A stretch of 64,000 bases of DNA. Origin: Polyangium fumosum (GTDB lineage Bacteria > Myxococcota_A > Polyangia > Polyangiales > Polyangiaceae). Of the stretch, positions 10,755 through 20,400 are shown piece after piece. The DNA lies in assembly GCF_005144585.1 (NCBI RefSeq), contig NZ_SSMQ01000003.1:243301-307300 (forward strand), written 5' to 3'. Positions within the stretch are counted from its first letter, which is position 1. Each line of letters starts with the position of its first letter. The notes beneath the pieces are model-generated. The model searched no databases. It was given only the letters and a program-made list of their open reading frames with translations, and had not been told where the DNA came from. The position numbers were made by a program, and so were the translations under genes.

Positions 10755-11095
10755 CCTCAGACCACCCGATGCACGACCTCTCCTGACCTTCCCCGGATGC
10801 GACCCGGGCCGTGCATCGGATCGCTTCGAGACCACACAGACGAGCGACCGTCAGCCGATACAGATCGAGCGACCGCGAGCAAAGCGGGCTGTCAGAGTTC
10901 GACGACGAACGGGCCTAGGGCGATCATGAGGCTAACGCCACGGTCACCAACGCGCAAGCAACTATCGCGACGCGGGAAACGCCGGTTTCCACAGCCGATT
11001 CCCCGCCATCGCCGCGTCCGTCCAGGGTAGCCCGCGTCCGCTCTCGCTTGCCGAGAGACCTTACCGATCCAGGCTCGGCGCATCAGGGAGGAACC
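10755..11095. other. Intergenic region between divergent RRM and universal stress genes
   Basis: About 340 bp without a convincing gene. It must hold the promoters of both flanking genes. On the minus strand a GGTCAGGAGAGG segment lies 21-32 bp before the RRM start. No stable hairpin or known riboswitch was recognised. Confidence 0.5.
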
Positions 11096-11539
11096 ATGCC
11101 GTTCCACAAAATCCTCGTGCCGATCGACTTCGAAGAGACCTCGGAGCACGCGCTCGAACATGCGATCGAGCTCGCCGCGAAGCTCGGCGCCGTGATCACC
11201 GTCGTGCACGTCTACAGCCTGACCGTCTACAGCTTCCCCGACGGCTCCTACCTCCCCGCGTCCGAGATCGCGGAGAACGTGCGGCAGGCCGCGCAGCGAA
11301 GGCTCGACACCGCCGTCGAGGCGCGGCGGACCCGCGGCGTCCGGCTCGACGGCGTGCTACGCGAGGGGCGATCGGCCGACGAGATTTGCAAAACCGCGGC
11401 CGAAATCTCGGCGGATCTCATCGTGATGGGCACGCACGGCCGCAGCCCGATCGGCCGCGTGCTCCTCGGCAGCGTGGCGACCGCCGTCGTTCGCCAAGCC
11501 CCCGTCCCCGTGATGACGATCCGCCAAAAGGCGGCTTGA
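11096..11539 (+). CDS. Universal stress protein (UspA family)
   Basis: 147-residue UspA-fold protein: KILVPIDFEETSEHALEHA at the N-terminus, a middle VITVVHVY strand, and the C-terminal ATP-binding signature GTHGRSPIGRVLLGS (GxxG-x9-GS), followed by VVRQAPVPVMTIR. Such proteins bind ATP and act in stress survival. A strong ribosome site AGGGAGGA lies 4-5 bp upstream of the ATG at 11096, deciding against an in-frame start 48 bp earlier. Convergent with, and only 5 bp from, the small ORF at 11545. Confidence 0.95.
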   Translation: MPFHKILVPIDFEETSEHALEHAIELAAKLGAVITVVHVYSLTVYSFPDGSYLPASEIAENVRQAAQRRLDTAVEARRTRGVRLDGVLREGRSADEICKTAAEISADLIVMGTHGRSPIGRVLLGSVATAVVRQAPVPVMTIRQKAA

Positions 11540-11544
11540 AATGC

Positions 11545-11781
11545 TCAGCCGCGCGAGAGCGCGCGGATGGCCTGCATGCGCGAATCCTTCTGATCCGGCG
11601 GCAAAAACACGGAAAGCGCCTGCTCGATCGAGCCGAGCGCGCGCGCGAGCTCCGAGGGGCTCATCGTCTCCGCCGTCACCCCCACGCGCGAGCACGCGCG
11701 CTTGATGGTACCTCGGGCAAACACCTCCGAAAGACCACTGGCGGCAATCACCTTGTCGAAGAGGGTTTCCGGCGGGCTCAT
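11545..11781 (-). CDS. Small conserved-looking hypothetical protein
   Basis: 78 residues, helical and amphipathic, starting MSPPETLFDKVIAASGL and containing ARGTIKRACSRVGV and MSPSELARALGSIEQAL. Composition and third-position bias look coding. The pattern resembles small helical C-terminal domains attached to some myxobacterial regulators, but I do not recognise the family. No TM or signal peptide. Start ATG at 11779-11781 has no clear ribosome site. Function unknown. Confidence 0.6.
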   Translation of the reverse strand: MSPPETLFDKVIAASGLSEVFARGTIKRACSRVGVTAETMSPSELARALGSIEQALSVFLPPDQKDSRMQAIRALSRG

Positions 11782-12174
11782 GTTGGGGGGCGATTACGCT
11801 CGTTCCGTCAAGCCGTGAAACGTCGCGCTCGAACGCCCGACGTCGGGGCCATGTGTCCCTCGGCCTGGGCAAGGGCGATCGGTAGATCGCGATGAAATGT
11901 CGTGTGGGTTCCCACGCATCGCGCCGATCACGTTCGAGGTGGTTACCAGAATCGCCGAGCCGCCGCAACCCTGGAGACCTCCCCCACGGATCGACGGCAG
12001 ATCACGGGCAGATTTGCAAGCTGTCCGCAGGAACACGGGCAGCTCGGACCGGCGGACGCATCCCCGCTTCCATGGGCGTCACGGATATTGTTGCATCTTT
12101 CCGATGCAACTTTCACATCGTCATTGCGGACGAGCTCCACGGCGGGCCATCCTCTCGCTCGCTTGAGCACGACG
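11782..12174. other. Long leader/intergenic region before the sulfate transporter
   Basis: About 390 bp with no convincing ORF. It contains two copies of CACGGGCAG (12003-12011 and 12034-12042, 31 bp apart, about three helical turns) and a perfect hairpin (12090-12110). The moderately AT-richer patch around 12080-12125 is a plausible promoter area for the cysTWA operon. Confidence 0.5.
12090..12110 (+). promoter_or_regulatory. Perfect 8-bp inverted repeat upstream of cysT
   Basis: GTTGCATC and GATGCAAC are exact reverse complements separated by TTTCC and followed by TTT. It may be an operator for a sulfur regulator or a leader hairpin. It is too AT-rich to be a strong terminator in this genome. 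It lies 65 bp before the chosen cysT start. Confidence 0.45.
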
Positions 12175-13017
12175 GTGGAGCTGTCCGAGGCGCGGCCGAC
12201 GGGCCGATCGAGGGCGCGAGGACAGCCCCTCGGCAAGCTCGGCCTGCGTGGGGCGGCGGCGACCTACCTCTTGGTCATGGTGGCGCTGCCCGTGGCCACG
12301 CTCGCGCGGGAGGGGCTCTCGAAGGGCCTCGCCGAGCTCGGGCGGGCCCTCGTCCACCCGGTCGCGCGCGGGGCCGTTTTCCTGACGCTGGAAACGGCGC
12401 TCGTGATGGCCGCCGTGAACGCGGTGATGGGCACGCTCATCGCCTACGTGCTCGTCCGCTACCGCTTCCCCGGGCGCAAGCTGCTCGACGTCCTCATCGA
12501 CCTGCCCTTCGCCATCCCCACGCTCGTGACGGGGATGATGATCGTCACACTCCTCGGGCCCCGCGCCGCGCTCGGGCAGCTCTTCGAGGCAGCCGGCGTG
12601 CGGGTCGTGTACGCCCCGCCGGCGATCATCCTGGCGCTGCTCTTCGTGACGCTCCCGCTCGTCGTGCGCACGGTCCAGCCCGTGCTGCACGAGCTCGACA
12701 GGGCCGACGAGGAGGCCGCCTACACGCTCGGCGCGAGCGAGTGGACGACGTTCCGGCGGGTGACGCTCCCCGCGATCGCGCCGGCCATCGTCTCGGGCGC
12801 GCTGCAGAGCTTCGCGCGGGCCCTCGGCGAGTTCGGCTCGGTGGTCGTGGTGGCCGGCAACATCCCACGGCGGACGTTGACCGCGGCCGTGCACGTGTTC
12901 GGGGAGGTGGAGTCGGGCGACGTGCACGCGGCGAGCGCGATGTCCCTCGTGCTCGTGACGATCTCGTTCTGCGTGGTGCTCGTCGTCTCAGCGCGGCAGC
13001 GGGGGGCCCATGGCTGA
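12175..13017 (+). CDS. cysT: Sulfate/thiosulfate ABC transporter permease CysT (CysU)
   Basis: About 280 residues of a BPD-type permease with six predicted membrane segments. The EAA loop reads EEAAYTLGASEWTTFRRVTLP, and ALGEFGSVVVVAGNIP is diagnostic of CysT. It forms the membrane channel with CysW and is powered by CysA. The GTG at 12175 is chosen because it leaves a short cytoplasmic tail before the first helix (AATYLLVMVALPVATLA). The frame is open further upstream but that sequence is not membrane-like, and no strong ribosome site is seen. The stop overlaps the cysW ATG by 8 bp. Confidence 0.9.
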   Translation: MELSEARPTGRSRARGQPLGKLGLRGAAATYLLVMVALPVATLAREGLSKGLAELGRALVHPVARGAVFLTLETALVMAAVNAVMGTLIAYVLVRYRFPGRKLLDVLIDLPFAIPTLVTGMMIVTLLGPRAALGQLFEAAGVRVVYAPPAIILALLFVTLPLVVRTVQPVLHELDRADEEAAYTLGASEWTTFRRVTLPAIAPAIVSGALQSFARALGEFGSVVVVAGNIPRRTLTAAVHVFGEVESGDVHAASAMSLVLVTISFCVVLVVSARQRGAHG

Positions 13018-13846
13018 GCGAGCGGGCGGCGGACAGGGCCGCGTGCGCGTCGTCCTGATCGGGGCGGCCGTGCTTTACGTGGGCACCCTCGTGCTCCTGC
13101 CGGCCTTCTCGCTCCTGCGCGGCGCGCTCGGCGGCGGGCTTCGGCCTTTCGTCGAGGTGCTCGCGCGGCCCGACGTGCTCGCCGCGCTCGGGATGACGGC
13201 CAAGCTCACGGCCTTCGCGGTCGTGGTGAACGGCACGCTCGGCACGGCGCTCGCCTTTGTCCTTGTGCGGGATCGCTTCGTGGGAAAGCGTGTCCTCCAC
13301 GCGCTCGTCGACGTGCCGTTCGCGCTCTCACCGGTCGCGGTGGGCGTCGTGCTCCTCTCGCTCTTCGGCAAGGGTGGGCTGCTCCGGCCGATCACGGACG
13401 CGCTCGGCTGGGAGGTCGCGTTCGCCTGGCCGGCGATGGCGATGGCGACGGCGTTCGTGACGCTCCCGTTCGTGGTGCGCGAGGTCGGGCCGGTGCTCGA
13501 AGAGATGGGCACGGATCAGGAGCTCGCGGCGTACACGCTCGGGGCGTCGCCGTTCGTGACGTTCTTTCGTGTCACGCTGCCGGGGATTCGCTGGGGGCTC
13601 GCGTACGGCACGACGCTGACGATGGCGCGGGCGATCGGCGAGTTCGGCGCGGTGCTCCTGGTCTCGGGCGGGATCGCGGGGAAGACGGAGACGGCGACGG
13701 TCTTCGTGTACCGGGCGCTCGAAGATCGGGACGACCGCGGCGCGTACGTGGTGGCGACGGTGCTCGCGCTCGCGTCGATCGGGCTTCTCTTGTTGCTCGA
13801 CCTCATGCGACGGAAGCGCGGCGCACGCGCGGAGCCGGGAGGGTAG
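13010..13846 (+). CDS. cysW: Sulfate/thiosulfate ABC transporter permease CysW
   Basis: 278 residues, six TM segments, starting with an N-terminal helix (VVLIGAAVLYVGTLVLLPAF). The EAA loop QELAAYTLGASPFVTFFRV and the following ARAIGEFGAVLLVSGGIAG are the CysW signatures. The last helix is ALASIGLLLLLDLM with a basic tail. Overlaps cysT and precedes cysA by 6 bp, so the three are one operon. Pairs with CysT to form the import channel for sulfate or thiosulfate. Confidence 0.95.
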   Translation: MAERAGGGQGRVRVVLIGAAVLYVGTLVLLPAFSLLRGALGGGLRPFVEVLARPDVLAALGMTAKLTAFAVVVNGTLGTALAFVLVRDRFVGKRVLHALVDVPFALSPVAVGVVLLSLFGKGGLLRPITDALGWEVAFAWPAMAMATAFVTLPFVVREVGPVLEEMGTDQELAAYTLGASPFVTFFRVTLPGIRWGLAYGTTLTMARAIGEFGAVLLVSGGIAGKTETATVFVYRALEDRDDRGAYVVATVLALASIGLLLLLDLMRRKRGARAEPGG

Positions 13847-13852
13847 GCGCTC

Positions 13853-14929
13853 GTGGGTATCGTGGCGCGTGATCTCGTGAAGCGTTTTGCCGGCGGGAGC
13901 GGACGGGCGGTCGACGCCGTGTCGTTCGAGATCGGATCGGGCGAGCTCGTGGCGCTGCTCGGCCCGAGCGGCGGCGGCAAGACGACGGTGCTGCGGATCC
14001 TGGCGGGGCTCGAATCGCCCGATGAAGGGCGCGTGTTGCTCCGCGGCGTGGACGTGACGGACGTGCGCGTGCAGGAGCGGAACATCGGGTTCGTGTTCCA
14101 GAGTTACGCCCTGTTCCGGCACATGACGGTGCGCGAAAACGTCGGATTTGGCCTGGAAATCCGAGGCAAATCGCGGACGGAGATCGATCGCGTGGTGAGC
14201 GAGCTGCTCGCGCTGGTGCGGCTCGCGGAGCTTGGCGGGAGGTACCCGCACGAGCTCTCGGGCGGGCAACGGCAACGCGTCGCGCTCGCCCGCGCGCTCG
14301 CGCCGGGGCCGAGCGTGCTCCTGCTCGACGAGCCCTTCGGCGCGCTCGACGCGAAGGTCCGGCTGGAGCTCCGCGAATGGCTCCGCCGCCTCCACGAGGA
14401 GCGCGCGATCACCACGGTGTTCGTCACGCACGATCAGGAAGAGGCGCTCAGCGTGGCCGATCGGGTCATCGTGATGAACCGCGGCAAGGTGGAGCAGATC
14501 GGCACGCCCGAGGAGATCTACGATCGCCCGGCGACGGCGTTCGTCGCGGGGTTCGTGGGCTCGATCAACGAGCTCGAAGGCGAGGTGCGCGGCGGGCGCG
14601 CGGCGCTCGGGAGCCTCGCGGTGCACGCGCCGCCGGGCGCGGGGGACGGGACGAGCGTGCGCGCGTTCGTCCGGCCGCACGACGTCGAGCTCGTGGGCGT
14701 GACGAGCCGCGTGGAAAAACGAAGCAGCGTGGAGGTGGCGACCGCGCGGGTGGAGCGCCTCGTGCGGGTCGGCTGGATGGTGCGGATCGAGCTCACGCTG
14801 GACGACGATCAACCGCTGACGGTGGAGCTCACGAAGGATCGCGTCGCCGAGCTCGGGCTCGCGGAGGGGGAAGAGGTGTTCGTGAACCTGCGCGACGCGA
14901 AGCTCTTCGTGCAGGACTATTCGATCTAG
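13853..14929 (+). CDS. cysA: Sulfate ABC transporter ATP-binding protein CysA
   Basis: 358 residues. ATPase core: Walker [11 protein letters not shown]-loop FVFQSYALF, signature [15 protein letters not shown], Walker [13 protein letters not shown] and H-loop [10 protein letters not shown]. The C-terminal region (about 240-358) is a TOBE-type regulatory domain, [11 protein letters not shown] onward. Energises CysTW. The start is GTG with GGGAGGG 9 bp upstream. The stop abuts the stop of the convergent gene at 14930. No periplasmic sulfate-binding protein (Sbp/CysP) is encoded beside the operon. Confidence 0.96.
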   Translation: MGIVARDLVKRFAGGSGRAVDAVSFEIGSGELVALLGPSGGGKTTVLRILAGLESPDEGRVLLRGVDVTDVRVQERNIGFVFQSYALFRHMTVRENVGFGLEIRGKSRTEIDRVVSELLALVRLAELGGRYPHELSGGQRQRVALARALAPGPSVLLLDEPFGALDAKVRLELREWLRRLHEERAITTVFVTHDQEEALSVADRVIVMNRGKVEQIGTPEEIYDRPATAFVAGFVGSINELEGEVRGGRAALGSLAVHAPPGAGDGTSVRAFVRPHDVELVGVTSRVEKRSSVEVATARVERLVRVGWMVRIELTLDDDQPLTVELTKDRVAELGLAEGEEVFVNLRDAKLFVQDYSI

Positions 14930-15517
14930 CTAACGCGCCGGCCGGGCGAGCGCGCCGAGCACGCGCTCGGCCTCCTTGATGCGCGCGTCGCGCTCGGCGA
15001 GCTTCTTGCGAAGCCGCGACGCCTCCTCGTCGGCCGCGGCGATGGCGGCCTGCTGGGCGCGGAGCTGGGCCTCGCCGTCGGGCTTGATCTTGCCGAAATA
15101 GAAGCCGAAGGCCGCGGCAAAGAGGAGCATGGATCCGAGGGCGCCGAGGCGCACGGCGCGGCCGAGGCGCTGGTTCTGTTTGTCCTCCTTCAATACGGCG
15201 AGGGCGCGCTCGTGCGCCTCGACGATCCGCATCACCTCGAGGCGCGCATTCGCTTCGGCCTCTGCGCGCGCACGCTCGACGGCGGTGACGCGGATCGCCT
15301 CGATGCGCGCTTCCTCGGCGCGGCGCTCGGCGTCCATTCGCGCGCGGCGCTCGGCCTCGATCCGGGCGTGCATCGAGGAGGCCTCGCGCGCGTGGCGCTC
15401 GACCTCTTCGTGTTCGAGCCGCCCCGCGGCCTCGTTCTCCGGACGAACGCGCGCCTCTTCCAGGCGCGCGAGGTACTTCAACGAAAAGAGGAGGGCGCCC
15501 TCCTGCATCGTGGCCAT
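14930..15517 (-). CDS. Coiled-coil single-pass membrane protein of unknown function
   Basis: 195 residues. A long charged Ala/Arg/Glu coiled coil (about 15-110, with ARIEAERRARMDAERRAE heptads) is followed by one TM helix (LGALGSMLLFAAAFGFYFG) and a second short coiled coil (ARLRKKLAERDARIKEA-like). No enzymatic motif. The ATG at 15515-15517 has GGAG 9 bp upstream. Two neighbouring ATGs spell MATM. Divergent from the lipoprotein gene at 15671. Function unknown; possibly a membrane-tethered scaffold. Confidence 0.75.
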   Translation of the reverse strand: MATMQEGALLFSLKYLARLEEARVRPENEAAGRLEHEEVERHAREASSMHARIEAERRARMDAERRAEEARIEAIRVTAVERARAEAEANARLEVMRIVEAHERALAVLKEDKQNQRLGRAVRLGALGSMLLFAAAFGFYFGKIKPDGEAQLRAQQAAIAAADEEASRLRKKLAERDARIKEAERVLGALARPAR

Positions 15518-15670
15518 GCGCGACGACTCCTTCGGTCTGAATGCCCCAACGCCGCGGCGCCTCAGGCGCTGCCCGGCCGAGGGTGTCCCCTTGGACGCGC
15601 GGTTTCGTGCGCCCTTGGGTGCGCGCACCACGCGGCGGGATCCAGGCCCCGGGCGTGCTACGATTTCAGA

Positions 15671-16204
15671 ATGAATGGCTTCATCGAATCAGGCGCGGAG
15701 CAAAGGGTGGGCGGCGAGAGGCGCGGGGCGCGATGGGCTCTCCTCGTCGGAGCCGCGATGGCCATGGGCACGTTCGGGTGTTCGTCCGTCGTGAGCGAGT
15801 ACGACGTGGACGCTGAATTCACCGTGACCCCCAAGGTCGACGGGAGCTTCTTCTGGTGGAACGAGGTCACGCTGGAGAGCGACGTCAACTCGTACGGCGC
15901 GGCCAGGCTCGGGTTCGTGCGGATCTCCGTGGCGCCGCCTGCGGAGGACGTCACGTTCGTCGACGAGATCCTCGGCGAAGCCGTGACCTCGACGGGGCGC
16001 ACGCCGCTCGTCTCGAAGTCGGAGATGCCCCCGAAAGAGCCCGACGTGATCCTCGACGTGCTCCACGACGGCGACATTCGTCCTTTCTTCGAAGACGGTA
16101 AGAAGGTCCGCGTCGAGTGGAGCGGCCGTACGAACCCGAACTTCCTGGCGTGGCCAACGGACGGGATCGACGTCGCCGTGAAAGTCAGGCTCGTCCTCGA
16201 CTGA
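15671..16204 (+). CDS. Predicted lipoprotein, unknown function
   Basis: 177 residues. A long positively charged N-region precedes a hydrophobic core and lipobox TFGC (WALLVGAAMAMGTFGCSS). The mature part is beta-rich with Trp and acidic residues (FFWWNEVTLESDV, VRVEWSGRTNPNF), compatible with an all-beta extracytoplasmic fold. No known domain recognised. Separated by 70 bp from the PHP gene, possibly co-transcribed. Confidence 0.75.
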   Translation: MNGFIESGAEQRVGGERRGARWALLVGAAMAMGTFGCSSVVSEYDVDAEFTVTPKVDGSFFWWNEVTLESDVNSYGAARLGFVRISVAPPAEDVTFVDEILGEAVTSTGRTPLVSKSEMPPKEPDVILDVLHDGDIRPFFEDGKKVRVEWSGRTNPNFLAWPTDGIDVAVKVRLVLD

Positions 16205-16274
16205 ACGGGCGCGCCGCGGGGGAGCTTCCGCCCTCGCGGCGTATGGAGCTATCCTCGCGGGCAGGGAAAGGCCG

Positions 16275-17375
16275 ATGCGATCGAAGACGGGCATGTTGCG
16301 CTGGATCGCGCTCGGCGTGGGGGTCACCGCGATCGGCGGCGTGGCAGCCATCGCGTTCACGCGTGTGCCTCCCGTGCGCGCCGCCCTCGCGGCGCCCTTG
16401 TCGATCAACATCAAGATCGAGCCGCCCAAGCTCGGCCCGCCGCACTTCGCCGAGACGCTCGACGTCTCGACGTTCCAGCGCGGCAACCTCCACACGCACA
16501 GCCAGTGGAGCGACGGCGATCGTCCGCCGAAAGACGTCTACACCTGGTATCGCAGCCACGGCTACGCGTTCCTCGCGCTCACCGATCACGACAACCGCGT
16601 CAGCCCCGAGACGTTCGCGGCGCTCGAAAAGAAGGGGTTCGTGATCATCGGGGGCGAAGAGATCACGATGATGGCCGAGGGCAAACCCGTCCACGTCAAC
16701 GGCCTCTGCACGAAAAAGACGATCGGCGGCGGCCGGTTCAACACGAAGCGCGAGGCGCTGCTGCACGGGCTCACCCAGGTGCACGACCAGAAGGGCGTCG
16801 CGCTCGTGAACCACCCGAACTTCGACTGGGCGCTCACGCTGGACGACGTGCGCGTCACGCGCGGCGCGGAGCTGCTCGAGATCTGGAGCGGCCACCCGTA
16901 CGTGAACACGGAGGGCAACGCGGAGCGGCCCTCCCACGAGGCCGTGTGGAACACGCTGCTCGACGAGGGGTGGACGATCGCGGGCGTGGCGGTCGACGAC
17001 GCGCATCACCTCGGTTTGACGAAGCCAAACATCAAGCCGGCGCGGCCTGGGAAAGGCTGGGTGCAGGTGTTCGCGGAGAAGCCCGAACGAGGGCTCATCT
17101 GCGAGGGGCTCGCGAAGGGTCGGCTCTACGCGTCGTCGGGCGTGACGCTCACGCGGATCCGCGTGACCGAGAACAAGCTGAGCGTGTGGCCGAAAGAAGA
17201 AGGCGCGGTCGTCGTGTTCATCGGCGACGGCGGGAAAGAGCTCGCGAAGGTGGAACGAGGCGCCGAGGGCGACGCCTCGTACGAGCTCCGCGGCGGCGAG
17301 ACCTGGGTACGCGCGCGCGTCTCGTTGCCGAACGGGAAGATGGCCTGGACGCAGGGGTATCGCGTCGTCCGGTAG
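16275..17375 (+). CDS. PHP-domain (polymerase/histidinol-phosphatase-type) metallohydrolase, exported
   Basis: 366 residues. An N-terminal membrane/signal segment (WIALGVGVTAIGGVAAIAF) is followed by a PHP phosphoesterase barrel. Metal-ligand motifs: NLHTHSQWSDGD, LALTDHDN, EEITMM, ALVNHPNFDW and VAVDDAHH. Such domains bind two or three metals and hydrolyse phosphate esters. The C-terminal about 90 residues look like a beta domain (RIRVTENKLSVW onward). The substrate is unknown; export suggests a periplasmic role. Start ATG at 16275 lies after AGGGAAAGG. Confidence 0.85.
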   Translation: MRSKTGMLRWIALGVGVTAIGGVAAIAFTRVPPVRAALAAPLSINIKIEPPKLGPPHFAETLDVSTFQRGNLHTHSQWSDGDRPPKDVYTWYRSHGYAFLALTDHDNRVSPETFAALEKKGFVIIGGEEITMMAEGKPVHVNGLCTKKTIGGGRFNTKREALLHGLTQVHDQKGVALVNHPNFDWALTLDDVRVTRGAELLEIWSGHPYVNTEGNAERPSHEAVWNTLLDEGWTIAGVAVDDAHHLGLTKPNIKPARPGKGWVQVFAEKPERGLICEGLAKGRLYASSGVTLTRIRVTENKLSVWPKEEGAVVVFIGDGGKELAKVERGAEGDASYELRGGETWVRARVSLPNGKMAWTQGYRVVR

Positions 17376-17411
17376 CGCGCGTTTTTCAGGGACGAGCGTT
17401 CTTCGCGACGA

Positions 17412-20400
17412 TCAGGATCGCGGCTGGCCTTTGCGGCGCGCGAGGAGGATCTCGGCCGCCGTGAGCGGGCGGGGCTGCGGCGGTCCCGCAGGCGGCGCGG
17501 CGCCGATGGGCGAATGCGGGGCCGCGGTCGGGGCCGAGACGTGCGGCCTCGCAGCAGCCGGTGGAGGCGCATGCGGGGCCGGCGCGGAGGGCTGCGCGAG
17601 GGCAGCGGCCGAGGCCGCGGGGAGCGGGGCCTCGCGGGCGGCGCGATCGCGGGCGGCGCGCTCTTTCGCCTGGAGGAGCGCGCCGACGACGGCGTCGGGC
17701 GAGCGCGCATCGGGGCGCGCGTGGGCCTCGGCGGGCTTCGGTTGCAGCGCGGCGCGCGTGCGCGCGGCCCACGCGAGGACGGGCTCCGGCAAGGCGAAGC
17801 GGCGCGCCGCGACCGCGAGGAGGAGCGCGAAGCCGGCCATCGCGATCAAGATGGGCGTGATGTCCTGGTAAGAGAAACGCCGCGCGGCGCGGTCGCCGAA
17901 GATGCCGGCAAGCGTGTCACGCCGCTTGCCGCCCGTGAGGTCCGCGATGCGGCCGAGCAGCGCAGCGTCGGAGCCCGTGGGCCGGAGCTCCTCGCCGGCC
18001 GTGAGCGCCGCGCCCGCCGTGCCGACGACGTCGCCCGACTGCTCGTCCTTGGCGATCGCGATGTACGTGCCGGGGCGCGAGAGCGGGATCGAGGCGGCAT
18101 ACGCGCCGGCGCCGGTGGCTTCGAGCGCGGTCTCGCGGACGAACCCGTCGGGCCCGGCGACGCGCACCATCAAACGGCGGAACGACTGCGCGCGGCCGTC
18201 GTCGCCGACGACCGTGGCGCGCACGTGGAGCTCGCCGCCCGAGGCGTCGGCCTCGACACGCACGCGGCCGTCCTCGCCCTTGCGCGTGAGGTCGCGCGCG
18301 AGCTGGCCGACGAGCCGCGCCGCGCCGGGCCACGTGGTCCAGCGGCGGCCCCAGCGATCCTTGAGGTCACTCGTGAACGCGCCCGATCGACCGACGCCCG
18401 CCGACCACACGGCGAGGATCGGATCACCCTCGGGCCCGGTCATGAGCACGCTCGCGCGACCCTTCGGGATCGCCACGACGTACCCATCGAGCGAGGGGGC
18501 CTCGTCGAGGGAAACGCCCGAAAGGATGGGCGAAGGCGCGCTGCGCGAGACGCGGAACTCTTTCTCGACGATCGACGAGCGCGCGGCGAGGATCGTCTCC
18601 TGCGTGAAGACCGCGGGCAGGCGGTTCGCGTCCTCGATGAGGTAGAAGCGGCCGCTGCCGAGGCGCGAGAGCGTCTCCAGCTCGGGCACGTCGCCGCCGT
18701 TGCCAAGCGCGACCACGCTCGTCGTGATGCCGGCGCGCAACGCGTCGGAGACCATCGTGCGGCACGGGCCCATCTGCTCGGCGTCGGAGCCGTCGGCGAA
18801 GAGCAGCACGTGCTTGAGGTTGACCTTCTCCTTCGCGAGCGCGGCGTACGCGGCTTCGAGCGTGATGTCGACGAGGATGCCGCCGCCGCCCGGGCCCACG
18901 CCGCGGATCGCTTTGTCGATCGCGGCCTTGTCGCTCACCGGGCCGAGCGGGACGCTCCAGTTGACGGCAGTGTCCACGTGGAGCACGCCGAGCCGGTCGC
19001 CGCTGCCGAGCAGCGCGGCGCTGCGCGCGGCCGCCTCGTTCGCGAGCTCGAGCTTCGTGTGCGCGCCGGCCGTGGCTCCCATCGAACCCGAGATGTCGAT
19101 CCCGATCACCTCGGCGAGGCTCGCGCGGCGCCGCTCTTGTTTGAGATCAAAGGAAACCGGGGAAACCTCTTCGAGCGGCGTGCGCGCGTATCCGCCCGGA
19201 CCCATGCTGCGATCACCGCCCATGAGGAGCAGGCCGCCGCCGAGGTCGCGCACGTAACTCGCGAGCGCGTCGATCTGGCCGGGCGACAGATCCGAGGCGC
19301 GCACGTCGCCCATCACGACGAGGTCGTAGCCGACGAGCCCCGCGAGGTCCGCAGGCACGCTGCTCGTCGAGCCCTCGTCCACCTGGAACGCCGCGGCCTG
19401 CAGGGCGCGCGCGACGAACGCCGTCTTGCCCGCGTCCCCGTCGAGCACGAGCGCCGAAGCCTGGCCACGCACGCGCATGAAGGCGCTGCCCGCGTTGTCC
19501 TCGGGCGATTGATCGAGCGCCGGGTCGGCCGCGGTGATCTCCACGTCGTAGCGGTGAAACCCAGGGCCGGGCGCCTTCTCGCGGATGCGCAGGACGTCCT
19601 CGCCTGCGGCGATCTTCGCCCCCGACTCCGCGATGAGCTCGCCGTCGCGGCGCAGCCGGATCTGGATCGCGGCCGGGCTCGGCGACGAGGTCACGAGGCG
19701 TAGATCGATGGGCTCGCCCTCGTCCGCGCGCGTCGGCGCTCGGAGCGCGACGACCCGGATGTCCGGGATCGAGCGTTGTTCGAGCGGGACCACGTCGACC
19801 GGGATCTCCGCCGCGACGGCCGCCGCGGCCGCGGCCATCGTGTCGCCACGCGTCGCCACGCCGTCCGAGAGCACCACGATACGCGCGGCGCTGTCGGCGG
19901 GCACCTCGGCCAGCGCGCGCCGGATCGCCGCGCCGAGATCGGTCCCGTCGCGCCCGATGGAGACACGTTGCGGCGCGGGCAGGTCCGACTTCGGCCGCGG
20001 CGGATCCTCCGTCGCCGCGTCTGCGCCGAAGATGATCGTGCCGATCCGATCCTCCTCGCGCATGCCGATCTCGGCCACCGTGAGCTCCTGCTTGACGCGC
20101 TGCTCGGCGCTCGGCACGAGATCGATCGAGCGGCTGCGATCAATCGCCACGAGCACGGTGAGCCGATCGAGCGGCCGACCAAGCTCGGGGCCGGCCGCGG
20201 CCATGGCCGCGATGAACGTGGCGAGCTGGGCGAGGAGATCACCGAGCCGCGTGCGAAACGGTCCCTGGTTCGTCCAGCCCGTCGCCATGCGGTACGCGAC
20301 GAACATCGTCGACGCGAGCACGAGCAGCGTGATCTGCGGCCGCGCGAGGCGCAGGTAGCCGCCGGGGACGAGGCCCGTCCAGACGAGGCCCACGTAAAGC

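Noticed and set aside
12090..12110. Hairpin upstream of cysT as a riboswitch (SAM-type)
   Set aside because: Only one simple 8-bp stem is visible; no conserved core of any riboswitch known to me could be recognised.
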